NCBI GenBank assembly: GCA_902788805.1
Contig: CADALO010000006.1
Location: 124,001 to 188,000, forward strand
Direction: 5' to 3'
Length of the DNA: 64,000 bases
From: an uncultured Bacteroidota bacterium
Lineage (GTDB): Bacteria > Bacteroidota > Bacteroidia > Bacteroidales > P3
Shown: piece by piece, positions 33,010 through 42,419 of the stretch
How positions within the stretch are numbered: the first letter of the stretch is position 1
Layout: every line of letters begins with the position of its first letter
Made by a program: the position numbers and the translations under genes
Notes under the pieces: model-generated
Told to the model about the DNA's origin: nothing
The model's input: only the letters and a program-made list of their open reading frames with translations
The model's database searches: none

Positions 33010-35478
33010 TTATTGTGGGTCAACATCAAAGACAATCTGCACACGGGCCAATGACTTGTCTTTCAGCATTTCGTCTGCAATACGCAGCATAATACGTTTC
33101 CCCTCGCTTATAGCCTCGCCGGTTGCAAAGCGCACCATTATACGCTTCAGATACTGGTTGCGGATGCGGGACACTGAAGGATACTCGGGACCCAGCACTC
33201 GCTCACCGAAGTGTTGCCGCAGATTCGAGGCATAAAGTCCTGCCGCCGTGTCGACGATATCTTGTTTCTGGTGTCTCAACGTAATGACAATCAGCTTGTA
33301 GTAGGGCGGGTACTTGAATACGCGTCGTTCCACAATCTGACTGTTGTACATCGAGACATAGTCGTTGGCCATAGCGTCGCGTATGGCCTGATGATAAGGC
33401 TGGTAGCTTTGGATGATGACTTTGCCCTGCTTGCCGCGTCTGCCTGCACGACCGCTCACTTGCGTCATCTGCTGAAAACTACGCTCGTAGGAGCGGAAAT
33501 CGGGGAATGATATGAGGTTGTCAGCCGAAAGAATGCCTACCACACTGACGTTGTCAAAGTCAAGGCCCTTGGTAACCATCTGGGTGCCTACGAGAATATC
33601 TATCTTGTGATCGTCGAAGTCATTGAGAATCTCCACATAACGTTTCTTCTGCGATGTGGAATCAAGGTCCATTCGTGCGATTCGGGCCTCGGGAATCAGG
33701 ATTGCCAAATCATCCTCTATACGTTCCGTGCCGAAGCCTTTCATCTTCAGCGTAGTGCTGTGGCACGCAGGACACTCCTGCGGAACAGGAATCGAGTAGC
33801 CGCAGTAATGGCAGCGAAGGCTGTTTGTGGCCTTATGATAAACGAGCGACACATCGCAATGCTTGCACTGCGGAATCCAGTGGCACACATCGCACTCCAG
33901 CCGCAGCGAGAAGCCGCGACGGTTCTGGAACAGAATCACCTGCTCCTTGTTCTGTATTGCTTCGCGGATGTATGTGAGCAGGAACTTTGAGAAGTTCATC
34001 TGAACCTCGCGCTTGCGCTGTGCATCCTTCATATCGACGCAAAGCACTTCAGGCATCTGTATGCCGCCGTAGCGGTGGGTCATCTCGGCAAAGCCGTACT
34101 TACCGCTCTGGGCGTTGAAGTAGCTCTCCACCGACGGTGTGGCCGAGCCCAGCAATGTCTTCGCATTCCACATACGGGCCAGGTAGATTGCGCTGTCGCG
34201 TCCGTTATAGCGTGGCGCAGGGTCGTTCTGCTTGTAGCTGCTGTCGTGCTCTTCATCCACGATTACAAGTCCCAGGTTGTGGAATGGCAGGAACAATGCC
34301 GACCGCGCCCCAAGCAGGACCTTGTAGCCCGACTCAGAGGCATCCATCGTGCGCTGCCACACCTCGGCACGCTCCTTGGTACTGAAACGCGAATGGTAGA
34401 CACCGACCGAATCACCGAAATACTTGCGCAGACGGTTGATGATTTGTGCTGTAAGAGCGATTTCAGGCAGCAAAAGCAGCACCTGTTTGCCCTCACGCAG
34501 CGTGCGGTCAATCAGACGTATGTACACCTCCGTCTTGCCGCTCGACGTGACACCGTGAAGCAAGCTTACAGCCTTGTCGCAGGCCACTATGGTATCAAAC
34601 GCCCTCTGTTGCTCTTCGTTCAGCGCTATGCTTGCGACATCGGTCGTGGACTCGTAGTGTTGCAGGCGGCTCTCCTCACGCTGAATCTGCACCAAGACCT
34701 CCTTCTTGACAAGAGTGTCTATTGCCGACGCCGAAAGTTCCTTATTGTCCGCGAGCACTTTCTTCTTGATTTCCCTCTGACCAAAGCCGCTCAACTGCAG
34801 GAACTGCATCAGGGCCAGCAGTTGCTTCTGGCTCGAACTCTTCTTTTCCATCTCGTCGAAGATCTGCTTCAGATTCTGCTCGTCGCGGTATTTGTCGTTG
34901 AGCGCCAGCCACACCGACTTGCGCGGCGTAAAACGCTGGCGCAGTTCCTCGTCCATCAATATGATATGCCTCTCTATCATCGACTTGATGAGAGGCATAA
35001 TCTTCTGATAACCCGTAATATCGGCAATCTCGCCAATCTCAAGGCGTCCCTTGCGCGACAGCACGTCAAGAATCTTGATTTCATCCTCGCCAAGGTTGCC
35101 GTACTCGCCGGCAAAATCCGGATGGACAACGATATACGACTCACTCGACAGGCGGAATGCCGAAGGGATGGCCACAGCCATCACGTCGCCCGGATAGCAC
35201 ATATAATAGGCCGCCATCCATTCCCAGAAGAGCAGCTGTCGCTCCGTGACTACAGGCTCCAGGTCAAGAATCGACAGCACATACTTGGTCGTGTAGGACG
35301 GAACCGTCTCGTGCACGCGCCGTACAATAGCCGAATACAGGCGTTTCGAGCCGAACTGGACGACGACCCTCTGCCCTACCCTTATGTAGTCGTTGTAATC
35401 GAACGGGACCCTGTAGGTATAAGTGTCTGGAAGGTGCAGGGGCAGCAGTACATCGACGAAATAAGTCCGGCGTTCCAT
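33010..35478 (-). CDS. priA: Primosomal protein N' (replication restart helicase PriA)
   Basis: PriA recognises stalled forks and reloads the replisome. The 822-aa protein has the N-terminal 3'-DNA-binding domain (TYFVDVLLPLHLPDTYTYRV), Walker A LLHGVTSSGKTEVYIRL (about 311), DEEH box VIVDEEHDSSYKQND, and eight zinc-binding Cys between about 527 and 575 (CDVCHWIPQCKHCD, CHYCGYS, CPACHS). The helicase end has VGTQMVTKGLDFDNVSVVG and QVSGRAGRRGKQGKVIIQ. Length is normal for Bacteroidetes. META and lipoprotein genes upstream are on the same strand. Confidence 0.96.
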   Translation of the reverse strand: MERRTYFVDVLLPLHLPDTYTYRVPFDYNDYIRVGQRVVVQFGSKRLYSAIVRRVHETVPSYTTKYVLSILDLEPVVTERQLLFWEWMAAYYMCYPGDVMAVAIPSAFRLSSESYIVVHPDFAGEYGNLGEDEIKILDVLSRKGRLEIGEIADITGYQKIMPLIKSMIERHIILMDEELRQRFTPRKSVWLALNDKYRDEQNLKQIFDEMEKKSSSQKQLLALMQFLQLSGFGQREIKKKVLADNKELSASAIDTLVKKEVLVQIQREESRLQHYESTTDVASIALNEEQQRAFDTIVACDKAVSLLHGVTSSGKTEVYIRLIDRTLREGKQVLLLLPEIALTAQIINRLRKYFGDSVGVYHSRFSTKERAEVWQRTMDASESGYKVLLGARSALFLPFHNLGLVIVDEEHDSSYKQNDPAPRYNGRDSAIYLARMWNAKTLLGSATPSVESYFNAQSGKYGFAEMTHRYGGIQMPEVLCVDMKDAQRKREVQMNFSKFLLTYIREAIQNKEQVILFQNRRGFSLRLECDVCHWIPQCKHCDVSLVYHKATNSLRCHYCGYSIPVPQECPACHSTTLKMKGFGTERIEDDLAILIPEARIARMDLDSTSQKKRYVEILNDFDDHKIDILVGTQMVTKGLDFDNVSVVGILSADNLISFPDFRSYERSFQQMTQVSGRAGRRGKQGKVIIQSYQPYHQAIRDAMANDYVSMYNSQIVERRVFKYPPYYKLIVITLRHQKQDIVDTAAGLYASNLRQHFGERVLGPEYPSVSRIRNQYLKRIMVRFATGEAISEGKRIMLRIADEMLKDKSLARVQIVFDVDPQ

Positions 35479-35492
35479 AGCGCACTCCCTGT

Positions 35493-35933
35493 TTACTCCC
35501 TGATTTTCTCGAACGACAGCAGCACCTTGTCGCCCTGCAGCAGCTCAAGGGTATACTCCGTAAGCTTGAAGCCGTCGCATCGTTGCAGCAGCTGCATATA
35601 GCTGTTCTCGACCTTGTGGAAAGCCTCGGGACAGGCCTTCTTCGTGCCGTTGAAGTCCGACAAGGCCATCTTCCCGCCGCCCTTGTCCTTAAAGCTGCCG
35701 AAGTAGCGGTTGCAACCACTGGTGCCGCTGAAAGTGCCCGCCTCGGGGTTGATCTGTATCGTTATAGGCTGCTGGCCGCTGAGAGGCACCACCTCCTTGC
35801 CACGCATTGCATTGAGACGCCACACCTCCTCCGAGTTGAACTCAGGGCGAGCGTTCACCAACGCTTCCTTATGCGACTTGCAACCCGCGGCAGCCACAGT
35901 CAGAATGCACACTATAAGCAACAGACGTTTCAT
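35493..35933 (-). CDS. META-domain (HslJ-like) lipoprotein
   Basis: A 146-aa lipoprotein. The ATG at 35931-35933 is chosen because it begins a clean lipoprotein signal MKRLLLIVCILTVAAAGCKS; an ATG at 35966 would add 11 non-signal residues but overlaps the preceding stop as ATGA, so it remains possible. The META core is EVWRLNAMRGKEVV, GTFSGTSGCNRYFGSFKD and KMALSDFNGTKKACPE. HslJ-type proteins are linked to stress and antibiotic resistance; the role here is unknown. Confidence 0.85.
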   Translation of the reverse strand: MKRLLLIVCILTVAAAGCKSHKEALVNARPEFNSEEVWRLNAMRGKEVVPLSGQQPITIQINPEAGTFSGTSGCNRYFGSFKDKGGGKMALSDFNGTKKACPEAFHKVENSYMQLLQRCDGFKLTEYTLELLQGDKVLLSFEKIRE

Positions 35934-35962
35934 ATCCCTCATCGACACATCAATTAGTTCCA

Positions 35963-36901
35963 TCACTCCTTGATATAGCTGAATCGCTCCGTGCGCACCA
36001 CCTTGTACATAACACTGTCGAGTGTCAACGCCTCTATCGACGGGTAGCTGTAGGTCAAAGTGCGCTTGGCAACGGCATCGCCGTCATATTCATAGCTGTA
36101 AGTAAACAGCTGGTTCTTATTCCTATTGTATGGCATACGGATGGTACGGATATTGTTGCGCGAGAGCATCCCGAAGCCGAAAATCGGGTCGGTCAAGCCG
36201 CGGAAGCCATAGAGCTGATAGAAAGGATTGTCCGTTTCCTCGTACGTAAGGTAGATAACCTTCTCCCCTTCGGCATCGGTGCAAGTGATGCGCGTCGGGT
36301 TGTCGCCGTTCCAGCTCAGTTTGTAGCGCACCGACTTCGTGCCGTCTTTGGCTCCCTTTGCGCCAACGGCCACATTCTGCTCAAGGCATCCGGCCACCTC
36401 GTCGCCCACAAGCACACGCAGCGGGTTGGACATCCTGTCGAGAACGGCATTGTTGGTGTCCGACACTGCGAAGTAGTGGCACACAATGTCGGTAAGCGTC
36501 TGTCCGTCGTGGACAAAGGCCATATAGCTGTAAAGCTCGTCACTTGCATACACCTCTATATGCTCCAGCTGGCGGGTGCCGTAGAAGTATTCGGCACGGA
36601 TATTATAGGCCGGAACCGTAGTGCGCACTATGCGATTACCCTCGTGAAAGAAACTCTCCTGATAGGGATGCTCGCCACCGTGATAGTCAATGCGATACAT
36701 CTCGTCGCCGTCCCAATTCCAGTCCTGTTCCACATAATCGCCGGTCGAGAAATAGGGCGCATCGTTCACATAATGGCTGTCCTGAGCCATAATGAGGTCA
36801 ATCTTGTAATCCTTGGCTATGACGCCCTCCTTAGGACCGCACGACACACAAAGCATCGCACAGGCGGCGACAACAGCTACAATCATTTTTTTAGTTTTCA
36901 T
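35963..36901 (-). CDS. Lipoprotein of unknown function
   Basis: A 312-aa lipoprotein (MLCVSCGPKE, Cys at about 21). The mature protein is rich in Tyr and Asp and has repeated short motifs of the YXYDXXG or YHGGEHPYQ kind, as in beta-rich domains that read like YD/RHS-like strands (YFYGTRQLEHIEVYAS, FTYSYEYDGDAVAKRTLTYS). No family was assigned. It ends at the start region of the META gene, so the two are probably co-transcribed. Confidence 0.8.
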   Translation of the reverse strand: MKTKKMIVAVVAACAMLCVSCGPKEGVIAKDYKIDLIMAQDSHYVNDAPYFSTGDYVEQDWNWDGDEMYRIDYHGGEHPYQESFFHEGNRIVRTTVPAYNIRAEYFYGTRQLEHIEVYASDELYSYMAFVHDGQTLTDIVCHYFAVSDTNNAVLDRMSNPLRVLVGDEVAGCLEQNVAVGAKGAKDGTKSVRYKLSWNGDNPTRITCTDAEGEKVIYLTYEETDNPFYQLYGFRGLTDPIFGFGMLSRNNIRTIRMPYNRNKNQLFTYSYEYDGDAVAKRTLTYSYPSIEALTLDSVMYKVVRTERFSYIKE

Positions 36902-36967
36902 AATTCATAATATTGCGCGGGCATCACAGCCCACAAGTTTCATATAATTTTCTTCGCACATTCAATA

Positions 36968-37894
36968 TCAATAGTGCCGCGAACGCTTCAAGATGTAGGG
37001 CTGCATAATCTGGTCGAAGCCCAGATTGACATCGACTGGCACATAGTCGATGTGGTATTGCATAGCGTGGCGGCGCACACGTTCAACCTGGTCGCCCATA
37101 GCCTCGCGGTAGCGCTCCGCAATCTCGCCCGGGAACGCCTTGACCTTGCGCCCGGTCTCCATATCGATGAAATAGTAGGGTCTGTTGCCATAGTTCAGCT
37201 CCAGTTCCTTGTCGCGGTCGAAGGTGTGGAACAGCAGCACCTCGTGCTTGCAGTGGCGCAGATGGCGCATAGCGTCGAACAGCGGTTCCATTGCCTCCTC
37301 GCGCACAAAGGCATCGGTGAAGATGACCACAAGCGAACGACGGTGCATCTTCTCGGCCAGCAGATGGATGCATCCCGCCACGTCGGTGCCTTTCTGCTCG
37401 AGGGCGTCGGCCTTGACAGGCTGCAACAGCTTCTCCATCAACGAATAGACATAGCGCTGGTGGAGCACCGACGAGCGCACCTCGGTCTGCAGTTCGACAC
37501 TGTCCGAGAACAGCGTCAGCCCGAAGGCGTCACGCTGACGCACAAGCAGCTCCATTATCAGCGCCGCGGCATAGACAGAGAAGGTCAACTTGTTGGGCTT
37601 GCGGAAGTTGCCTTGGCGCTCCAAAGGGAAATACATCGACGACGACTGGTCTATAAGCACCTGGCAGCGCAGATTTGTCTCCTCCTCATAGCGCTTCACA
37701 AACAACTTGTCGGTGCGGCCATAGAGCTTCCAGTCTATATTCTTCGTCGACTCGCCGCTGTTGTAGAGCCTATGCTCGGCAAACTCGACCGAGAAGCCGT
37801 GGAAAGGACTCTTGTGCAAACCCGTGATGAAGCCTTCCACCACTTGGCGCGCAAAGAAATCGAGCGACTTGTATTTCTCAATCTCGGGAAACAT
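36968..37894 (-). CDS. DUF58 / von Willebrand-like domain protein
   Basis: A 308-aa soluble protein of the DUF58 family, a partner of MoxR ATPases. The N-terminus KYKSLDFFARQVVEGFITGL and the core NIDWKLYGRTDKLFVKRYEEETNL are characteristic, and a vWA-like fold follows with CQVLIDQSSSMYF (MIDAS-type DxSxS). In many Bacteroidales it stands next to moxR and bat genes; here moxR is 4.5 kb away (42420-43385), so the locus is rearranged. Confidence 0.92.
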   Translation of the reverse strand: MFPEIEKYKSLDFFARQVVEGFITGLHKSPFHGFSVEFAEHRLYNSGESTKNIDWKLYGRTDKLFVKRYEEETNLRCQVLIDQSSSMYFPLERQGNFRKPNKLTFSVYAAALIMELLVRQRDAFGLTLFSDSVELQTEVRSSVLHQRYVYSLMEKLLQPVKADALEQKGTDVAGCIHLLAEKMHRRSLVVIFTDAFVREEAMEPLFDAMRHLRHCKHEVLLFHTFDRDKELELNYGNRPYYFIDMETGRKVKAFPGEIAERYREAMGDQVERVRRHAMQYHIDYVPVDVNLGFDQIMQPYILKRSRHY

Positions 37895-38013
37895 CGAACC
37901 TCATAAACTCTAACGTTGACCTTGACTCCGACCTCGCAATAAGCAGACACAAGCCTCGAACGGCTGTCGTTCAACAGTCAAAGCCAACGTCAGACCCTAT
38001 CTTAATGTCAATA

Positions 38014-38328
38014 TTAAAGCAGTGCGTTCAGCTTGTCGACCAGAGTGCTCTTGGCAACAAGGCCTACCGACTTGTCAACGACCTCGCCGCCCTTGATGAA
38101 CAGCACCGTAGGCACGCTGCGCACACGGAACATAGCTGCCAGTTCGGGGCACTCGTCGACGTCGGCCTTGCCAATCACGGCCTTGCCTTCAAAATCGGCT
38201 GCCACTTCCTCAACGATAGGTGCCAATGCCTTGCACGGGCCGCACCACGTGGCTCCAAGGTCAAGAAGGATAGGGAGGTTTGTCTGCTTGATCTCAGCAA
38301 AATTATTGTCATTAACTTCTACTACCAT
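38014..38328 (-). CDS. trxA: Thioredoxin
   Basis: A 104-aa protein with the active site WCGPCK (preceded by LDLGAT), the cis-Pro segment RSVPTVLFIKGGEVVDKSVG and normal thioredoxin length. It reduces disulfides in the cytoplasm, since no signal peptide is seen. Its promoter is at 38368-38401. A TGTACA repeat element lies 192 bp upstream of its start, in the region shared with the divergent OmpA-family gene. Confidence 0.96.
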   Translation of the reverse strand: MVVEVNDNNFAEIKQTNLPILLDLGATWCGPCKALAPIVEEVAADFEGKAVIGKADVDECPELAAMFRVRSVPTVLFIKGGEVVDKSVGLVAKSTLVDKLNALL

Positions 38329-38367
38329 AGTGTTTTAAAGTTTTAATTGTTAAACATTATTATCTTG

Positions 38368-38401
38368 CAAAGATACGTAAAAAAAAGCAACCAATCACAA
38401 A
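38368..38401 (-). promoter_or_regulatory. Promoter of trxA
   Basis: On the minus strand TTTG (38398-38401), 22 bp and TATCTTTG (38368-38375). Confidence 0.62.
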
Positions 38402-38520
38402 AAAAACGCATATATCTCTTCATTCGCTGTATTACAACATCTTAAACCGTCAAATCACACCCCAAAACGTCGACGGACCAGAGCAAAATCAACAGTGCCA
38501 CATTTCCAACCCATTAAGGG

Positions 38521-38614
38521 ACCAACTCCGGTCGTTGTACAATATATGTACAATAGTTGTACAATACTTGTACAATTGTAAACGTACAAATATTGTACAA
38601 CTATTGTACATATA
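38521..38614. repeat. TGTACA phased inverted-array element, copy 2 (truncated)
   Basis: The left end ACCAACTCCGGTCG and four TGTACA boxes at 11-bp steps are intact, followed by the GTAAAC turn, CGTACA and two TGTACA boxes. The outermost right unit and the right terminal repeat are missing. It is the main content of the 511-bp stretch between trxA and the OmpA-family gene; nothing else was recognised there apart from the promoters. Confidence 0.92.
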
Positions 38615-38798
38615 AGCCTTAAACGATGCTCATATAAGTTGAAAACGCCAAAAACAAGGCCGACTCATCAACAAAGTGCCGCGGGGAAGCATAGTAAAAA
38701 CGAGGTCGACACCGACAACACATTAATGATTAGCAACGACTTATGTATTATTTTAGTATTTTTAACCTATTAAGAGGCCCTATTATATTTTTTTTTCG

Positions 38799-38806
38799 TA
38801 CTTTTG
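38799..38806 (+). promoter_or_regulatory. Candidate -7 element for the OmpA-family gene
   Basis: TACTTTTG lies 34 bp before the ATG, after a T-rich run. No clear TTTG box was seen at -33. Confidence 0.5.
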
Positions 38807-38839
38807 CAATGACATTAATATTGCAACAAGACTACTGAA

Positions 38840-40180
38840 ATGAAAAACAAGTTGTTTATACCTTTTGTTGTTATGGCTCTGGTTTTCAGTGCCGGTAACA
38901 TTCAAGGACAGAATAAAAGCAAGACCAACAAAGGCAAGGCCACCAAACCTGTGAAACAGGAGCCCGCCAACATTGAGCTGCCGGCCAACAGCAACGACTG
39001 CCTCTTTGCCATCGAATTGATGCCCGACGTGCCTTTCGGTCCCACCCAGGCACCGCAGGGAGCTGGACGCATACAGGAGATTATGCGCGACCGCAGCAAC
39101 CCCAATGTATTTGAATATGAGCACAATTCCACGTGGTATAAGTTCACCGTGCCTTACTCTGGCAATCTGGAAATCAGCATTACGCCCAACAGCGAGTGGG
39201 ACGACTACGACTTCCTCGTGTACCGCTACACCGATGTATACTTCAGCAACCGACTGATTGAAAACAAATTGAAACCTCTGGCCGCCGACCTTTCGTCGAA
39301 AGACACCGCCGGCCTCTATGCCGCAACGCCCAAGAACTCGAAGGGACAAGTGACTGCCAAGCCGCGCAGCAAGCGTATGACCAGCGCCACGATGGGAATG
39401 AAGGCCGACGGCAAACGCTTCTTCATCGCCCCCAACGAGGACGAAGACTTCCTTAAATCCATCCCCGTCCGCAAGGGCGAGACCTACTACATCGTGCTTG
39501 ACAACAAGAGCAGCAAGGGCGACGGCCACACCATCAAGGTGTCGATTCAGGTCGAGTCGTTCGAGCCGCTGGTGGTGTTCTATGATCCTGTGTTGAAGAA
39601 GAATATCGATGTAGACCTGCTTATTCTTGAGAAGAATACCGACAACCGCCCCATCGCCAAGAACCCGGCCTTCAGAGGCGGCAAGATCAAGTTTGTGCCC
39701 GGCTTCAACTATGCGCTCTATGCCAAGAAGAACGGCTACTTTTCGATATTCAAGGAGTTCAATTCCAACATCTTCAAGGACGACACCCTGCTGCGCTTCA
39801 ATATGAATCGCACCGAGAAGGGCACCAAGTTCCCCATTGCAGACATCTACTTTGACGACGACGCCAACCTGCTGCCCGAAAGCGACACCTCGCTGCTCAA
39901 CTATATGCAGATGTTCAAAGGCCATCCTGACATAACCTTCCAAATAAAGGGTTACGTCCAGTCATACGCTGTGGACATTGAGGCCGACCAGAAACTTTCA
40001 ATTGCTCGCGCGCAGAGCGTCAAGGAGTTCTTTGTGGCTCACGGTATGAATCCCGACCAGATTACGATTGCCGGTATGACGCAGAACGAAATCAAACGCG
40101 CCGCAGCCGCTGCCCTCAACAAGCACCAGGCATTCAAAGACACTAAGATTGAGCTGATTATAACAGGAATAAACAAGTAA
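38840..40180 (+). CDS. OmpA-family outer-membrane protein
   Basis: A 446-aa exported protein (signal MKNKLFIPFVVMALVFSAGN). Residues about 45-220 form a beta domain with YKFTVPYSGNLEISITPNSE, similar to pre-peptidase or adhesion-like folds. The C-terminal 110 residues are an OmpA peptidoglycan-binding domain (PIADIYFDDDANLLPESDTS, FQIKGYVQSYAVDIEADQKL, SIARAQSVKEFFVAHGM). It probably ties the outer membrane to the cell wall. A 25-bp perfect hairpin follows the stop codon. Confidence 0.88.
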   Translation: MKNKLFIPFVVMALVFSAGNIQGQNKSKTNKGKATKPVKQEPANIELPANSNDCLFAIELMPDVPFGPTQAPQGAGRIQEIMRDRSNPNVFEYEHNSTWYKFTVPYSGNLEISITPNSEWDDYDFLVYRYTDVYFSNRLIENKLKPLAADLSSKDTAGLYAATPKNSKGQVTAKPRSKRMTSATMGMKADGKRFFIAPNEDEDFLKSIPVRKGETYYIVLDNKSSKGDGHTIKVSIQVESFEPLVVFYDPVLKKNIDVDLLILEKNTDNRPIAKNPAFRGGKIKFVPGFNYALYAKKNGYFSIFKEFNSNIFKDDTLLRFNMNRTEKGTKFPIADIYFDDDANLLPESDTSLLNYMQMFKGHPDITFQIKGYVQSYAVDIEADQKLSIARAQSVKEFFVAHGMNPDQITIAGMTQNEIKRAAAAALNKHQAFKDTKIELIITGINK

Positions 40181-40197
40181 CGCCAGTTACCGTAACG

Positions 40198-40259
40198 TAT
40201 TAATGCTTGAATGCTTTAACGGGTGATGTACACTCCGTTAAAGCATTCAAGCATTAATA
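40198..40259. terminator. 25-bp perfect inverted repeat after the OmpA-family gene
   Basis: Arms 40198-40222 and 40235-40259 are exact reverse complements with a 12-nt centre. The arm itself repeats AATGCTT. It lies between convergent genes, so it may end both transcripts, although the T-run is weak. Confidence 0.6.
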
Positions 40260-40275
40260 ATATAAGGCAATAACG

Positions 40276-41094
40276 TCAGTATTGCTCTTTCTCGTTGGGG
40301 AAACTCTCTGATTTTACATCGGATATATACTGCTGTATGGCGTGCGATATATCCTCGCCTATGTGACCGTAGAGACGCAGATAGCGCGGCTTGAACTGCT
40401 GAGTTATGCCCAGCATATCCTGAAGCACCAACACCTGTCCGTCGACGCCGCTGCCGGCACCGATGCCTATGACAGGTATCTTGACTTCGGAGGCGATGCG
40501 CGAAGCGAGGGCTGCAGGTATCTTTTCAAGTACCATAGAGAAGCATCCCGCCTCTTCAAGCACGTGGGCGTCGTGGATTACCCGGTTGGCCTCATCTTCT
40601 TCGGTGGCGCGGACCGCGTAGGTTCCGAACTTGTTGATGCTCTGCGGTGTCAGTCCCAGGTGCCCCATAACGGGAATGCCGGCGCTGAGTATGCGCTGTA
40701 TCGATTCAAGGACTTCCTCGCCGCCTTCGAGTTTGACGGCATCGGCTCCGGTCTCTTTCATAATCCTTATGGCCGAAGCGAGGGCCTGCTTGGAGTTGCC
40801 CTGGTAGGTGCCGAAAGGCATATCGACCACGACGAGGGCACGGTTGATGGCGCGAACGACGGAGGAGGCGTAGACTATCATCTCGTCGAGCGTGATAGGC
40901 AGGGTTGTCTTGTAGCCTTCCATAACGTTGGCGGCGCTGTCGCCCACCAGAACCACGTCGATCTTGGTGCGGTCGAGCAGCTGCGCCATCGAGAAGTCGT
41001 AGGCGGTAAGCATAGCGATTTTCTCGCCGTGCATCTTCATATTTTGCAATACTCTTGTTGTGACCTTGGTCACATCAGTCTGTAAATATGCCAT
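40276..41094 (-). CDS. panB: 3-methyl-2-oxobutanoate hydroxymethyltransferase
   Basis: PanB makes ketopantoate from alpha-ketoisovalerate and methylene-tetrahydrofolate, the first step to pantothenate and CoA. At 272 aa it is normal. Motifs: [76 protein letters not shown] and [17 protein letters not shown]. Gene order with neighbours shows no other CoA genes. Confidence 0.96.
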   Translation of the reverse strand: MAYLQTDVTKVTTRVLQNMKMHGEKIAMLTAYDFSMAQLLDRTKIDVVLVGDSAANVMEGYKTTLPITLDEMIVYASSVVRAINRALVVVDMPFGTYQGNSKQALASAIRIMKETGADAVKLEGGEEVLESIQRILSAGIPVMGHLGLTPQSINKFGTYAVRATEEDEANRVIHDAHVLEEAGCFSMVLEKIPAALASRIASEVKIPVIGIGAGSGVDGQVLVLQDMLGITQQFKPRYLRLYGHIGEDISHAIQQYISDVKSESFPNEKEQY

Positions 41095-41127
41095 TATGTA
41101 AAGTTTGATTGTCTGAATGACAGATTG

Positions 41128-42399
41128 TTACTCTATCTCTTCGTCATCCTTGTAGCGTCGGTCTGACTCTTGTTCCTCAATTTCATCGACTTCGTCCTCG
41201 ACGATTCGCATCAAGGCTCTGAGAGGTTTCTTGATTTCATATTCACCGTGCCTGCCCAGGCGATAAGCTTTCCAGTGCTTGCCGTCGGCGGCGAAGGAGC
41301 CGTCTTCCATATCGGTCTTGCATTCGTAGAAGTAGTCGCTGAGCTCGTTGGGTTGAATGCGCTTGCCGAGGAATATGGTGTCGAGTTGCATAGCATTGAT
41401 GGATGCCTGTACGCTTAGCGATATCTTGGACGGCATTTTCTTGGTCGTCAGGGCCTTGTACTCTACGCCTTTCTCGGAATACTTCTTGCCGAAGATTCGG
41501 ATCTTGTTGTCAAGCTGCTCCTGAGTGACAGGGAAACGTACATAGATGGAGTCGGGCAATACCTGCGAGCATTCGCCGTATTTGCGGTTAAGGCTGCTGT
41601 GCAGCACAATGTAACCGACCTGGACGATGATTTGCTTGCGGTGCGGCACCAGAAAATAGTCTTCCACTATGGGCTTGTATTCAAGGTGCTCCTCGATGGA
41701 GAATCTTACATCGGAAGGGCAGCTGTCCTTGGTTTCCTGCACGTTGTAGAGGGCTCCGCGTTTCATAAACACCGAGGCATAGTAGCCGCGCACGGTGCTG
41801 TCAACCGAGGGCACCATACATCCACGCGCAGCGCCAAGACAGGCATCGGGGTCGTTATGGAGCGTTATCAGCACACAGTTGTTGAGCTTCATAGTCTTGT
41901 TGAACGTCAGCCTGCTTTCTGGAAGGTCACGGACGTTGTAGGCAGTGCGGGTGACAGGCACTTCATAGCGCACAATCTCCACCGTGTCGCCGTGACAGTT
42001 GCACTTGATAGGATTGGGTGCATAGCGGATGGGGAACGGGGCATAGCAGCGGTTGGCGAAGTAGGTGTAGATACTGTTCACGCGCTCCTCGGAGAGGGCC
42101 TCGCTGTTGCTATAGCCTTCGATAGTAATAGCATAGAACTTGGGGTTGGTGCGGTCGGCAAAGGCAACGCGGTAGACCGAGTCGAGCCAGTCGAGGTCGC
42201 TGGTACTATAGGTGGCGGAGGAGCCACTATAGTTGATTAGCAGGCAGAAATGGTCGGGGTGTTCCATAGCCTTCTGCATATTCTTGATGGGCTTGGCGCT
42301 GGGAATGTAGATTCCTGTCTGCCCTTGGGTGTTGCCGCAAAACAGCAACGACAGTCCCAAAAACACTACTGAAGCGAATACCTTAGCACAACGGTTCAT
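41128..42399 (-). CDS. Exported protein of unknown function with an OmpA-like segment
   Basis: A 423-aa exported protein (signal to about residue 27, ending NTQGQ). Residues about 70-115 (FYAITIEGYSNSEALSEERV, then NSIYTYFANRCYA) resemble the GY...LS..RA..V..Y pattern of OmpA-like peptidoglycan-binding domains, but the rest is unlike OmpA. There are several Cys pairs and a Glu/Asp-rich tail (EDEVDEIEEQESD). No named family was recognised. It lies 20 bp downstream of moxR and probably shares its mRNA. Confidence 0.8.
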   Translation of the reverse strand: MNRCAKVFASVVFLGLSLLFCGNTQGQTGIYIPSAKPIKNMQKAMEHPDHFCLLINYSGSSATYSTSDLDWLDSVYRVAFADRTNPKFYAITIEGYSNSEALSEERVNSIYTYFANRCYAPFPIRYAPNPIKCNCHGDTVEIVRYEVPVTRTAYNVRDLPESRLTFNKTMKLNNCVLITLHNDPDACLGAARGCMVPSVDSTVRGYYASVFMKRGALYNVQETKDSCPSDVRFSIEEHLEYKPIVEDYFLVPHRKQIIVQVGYIVLHSSLNRKYGECSQVLPDSIYVRFPVTQEQLDNKIRIFGKKYSEKGVEYKALTTKKMPSKISLSVQASINAMQLDTIFLGKRIQPNELSDYFYECKTDMEDGSFAADGKHWKAYRLGRHGEYEIKKPLRALMRIVEDEVDEIEEQESDRRYKDDEEIE

Positions 42400-42419
42400 A
42401 ATATAATTAGTTGTTATTA

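Noticed and set aside
38783..39943. Long minus-strand frame opposite the OmpA-family gene
   Set aside because: It is the shadow of the plus-strand gene, which has a signal peptide and an OmpA domain.
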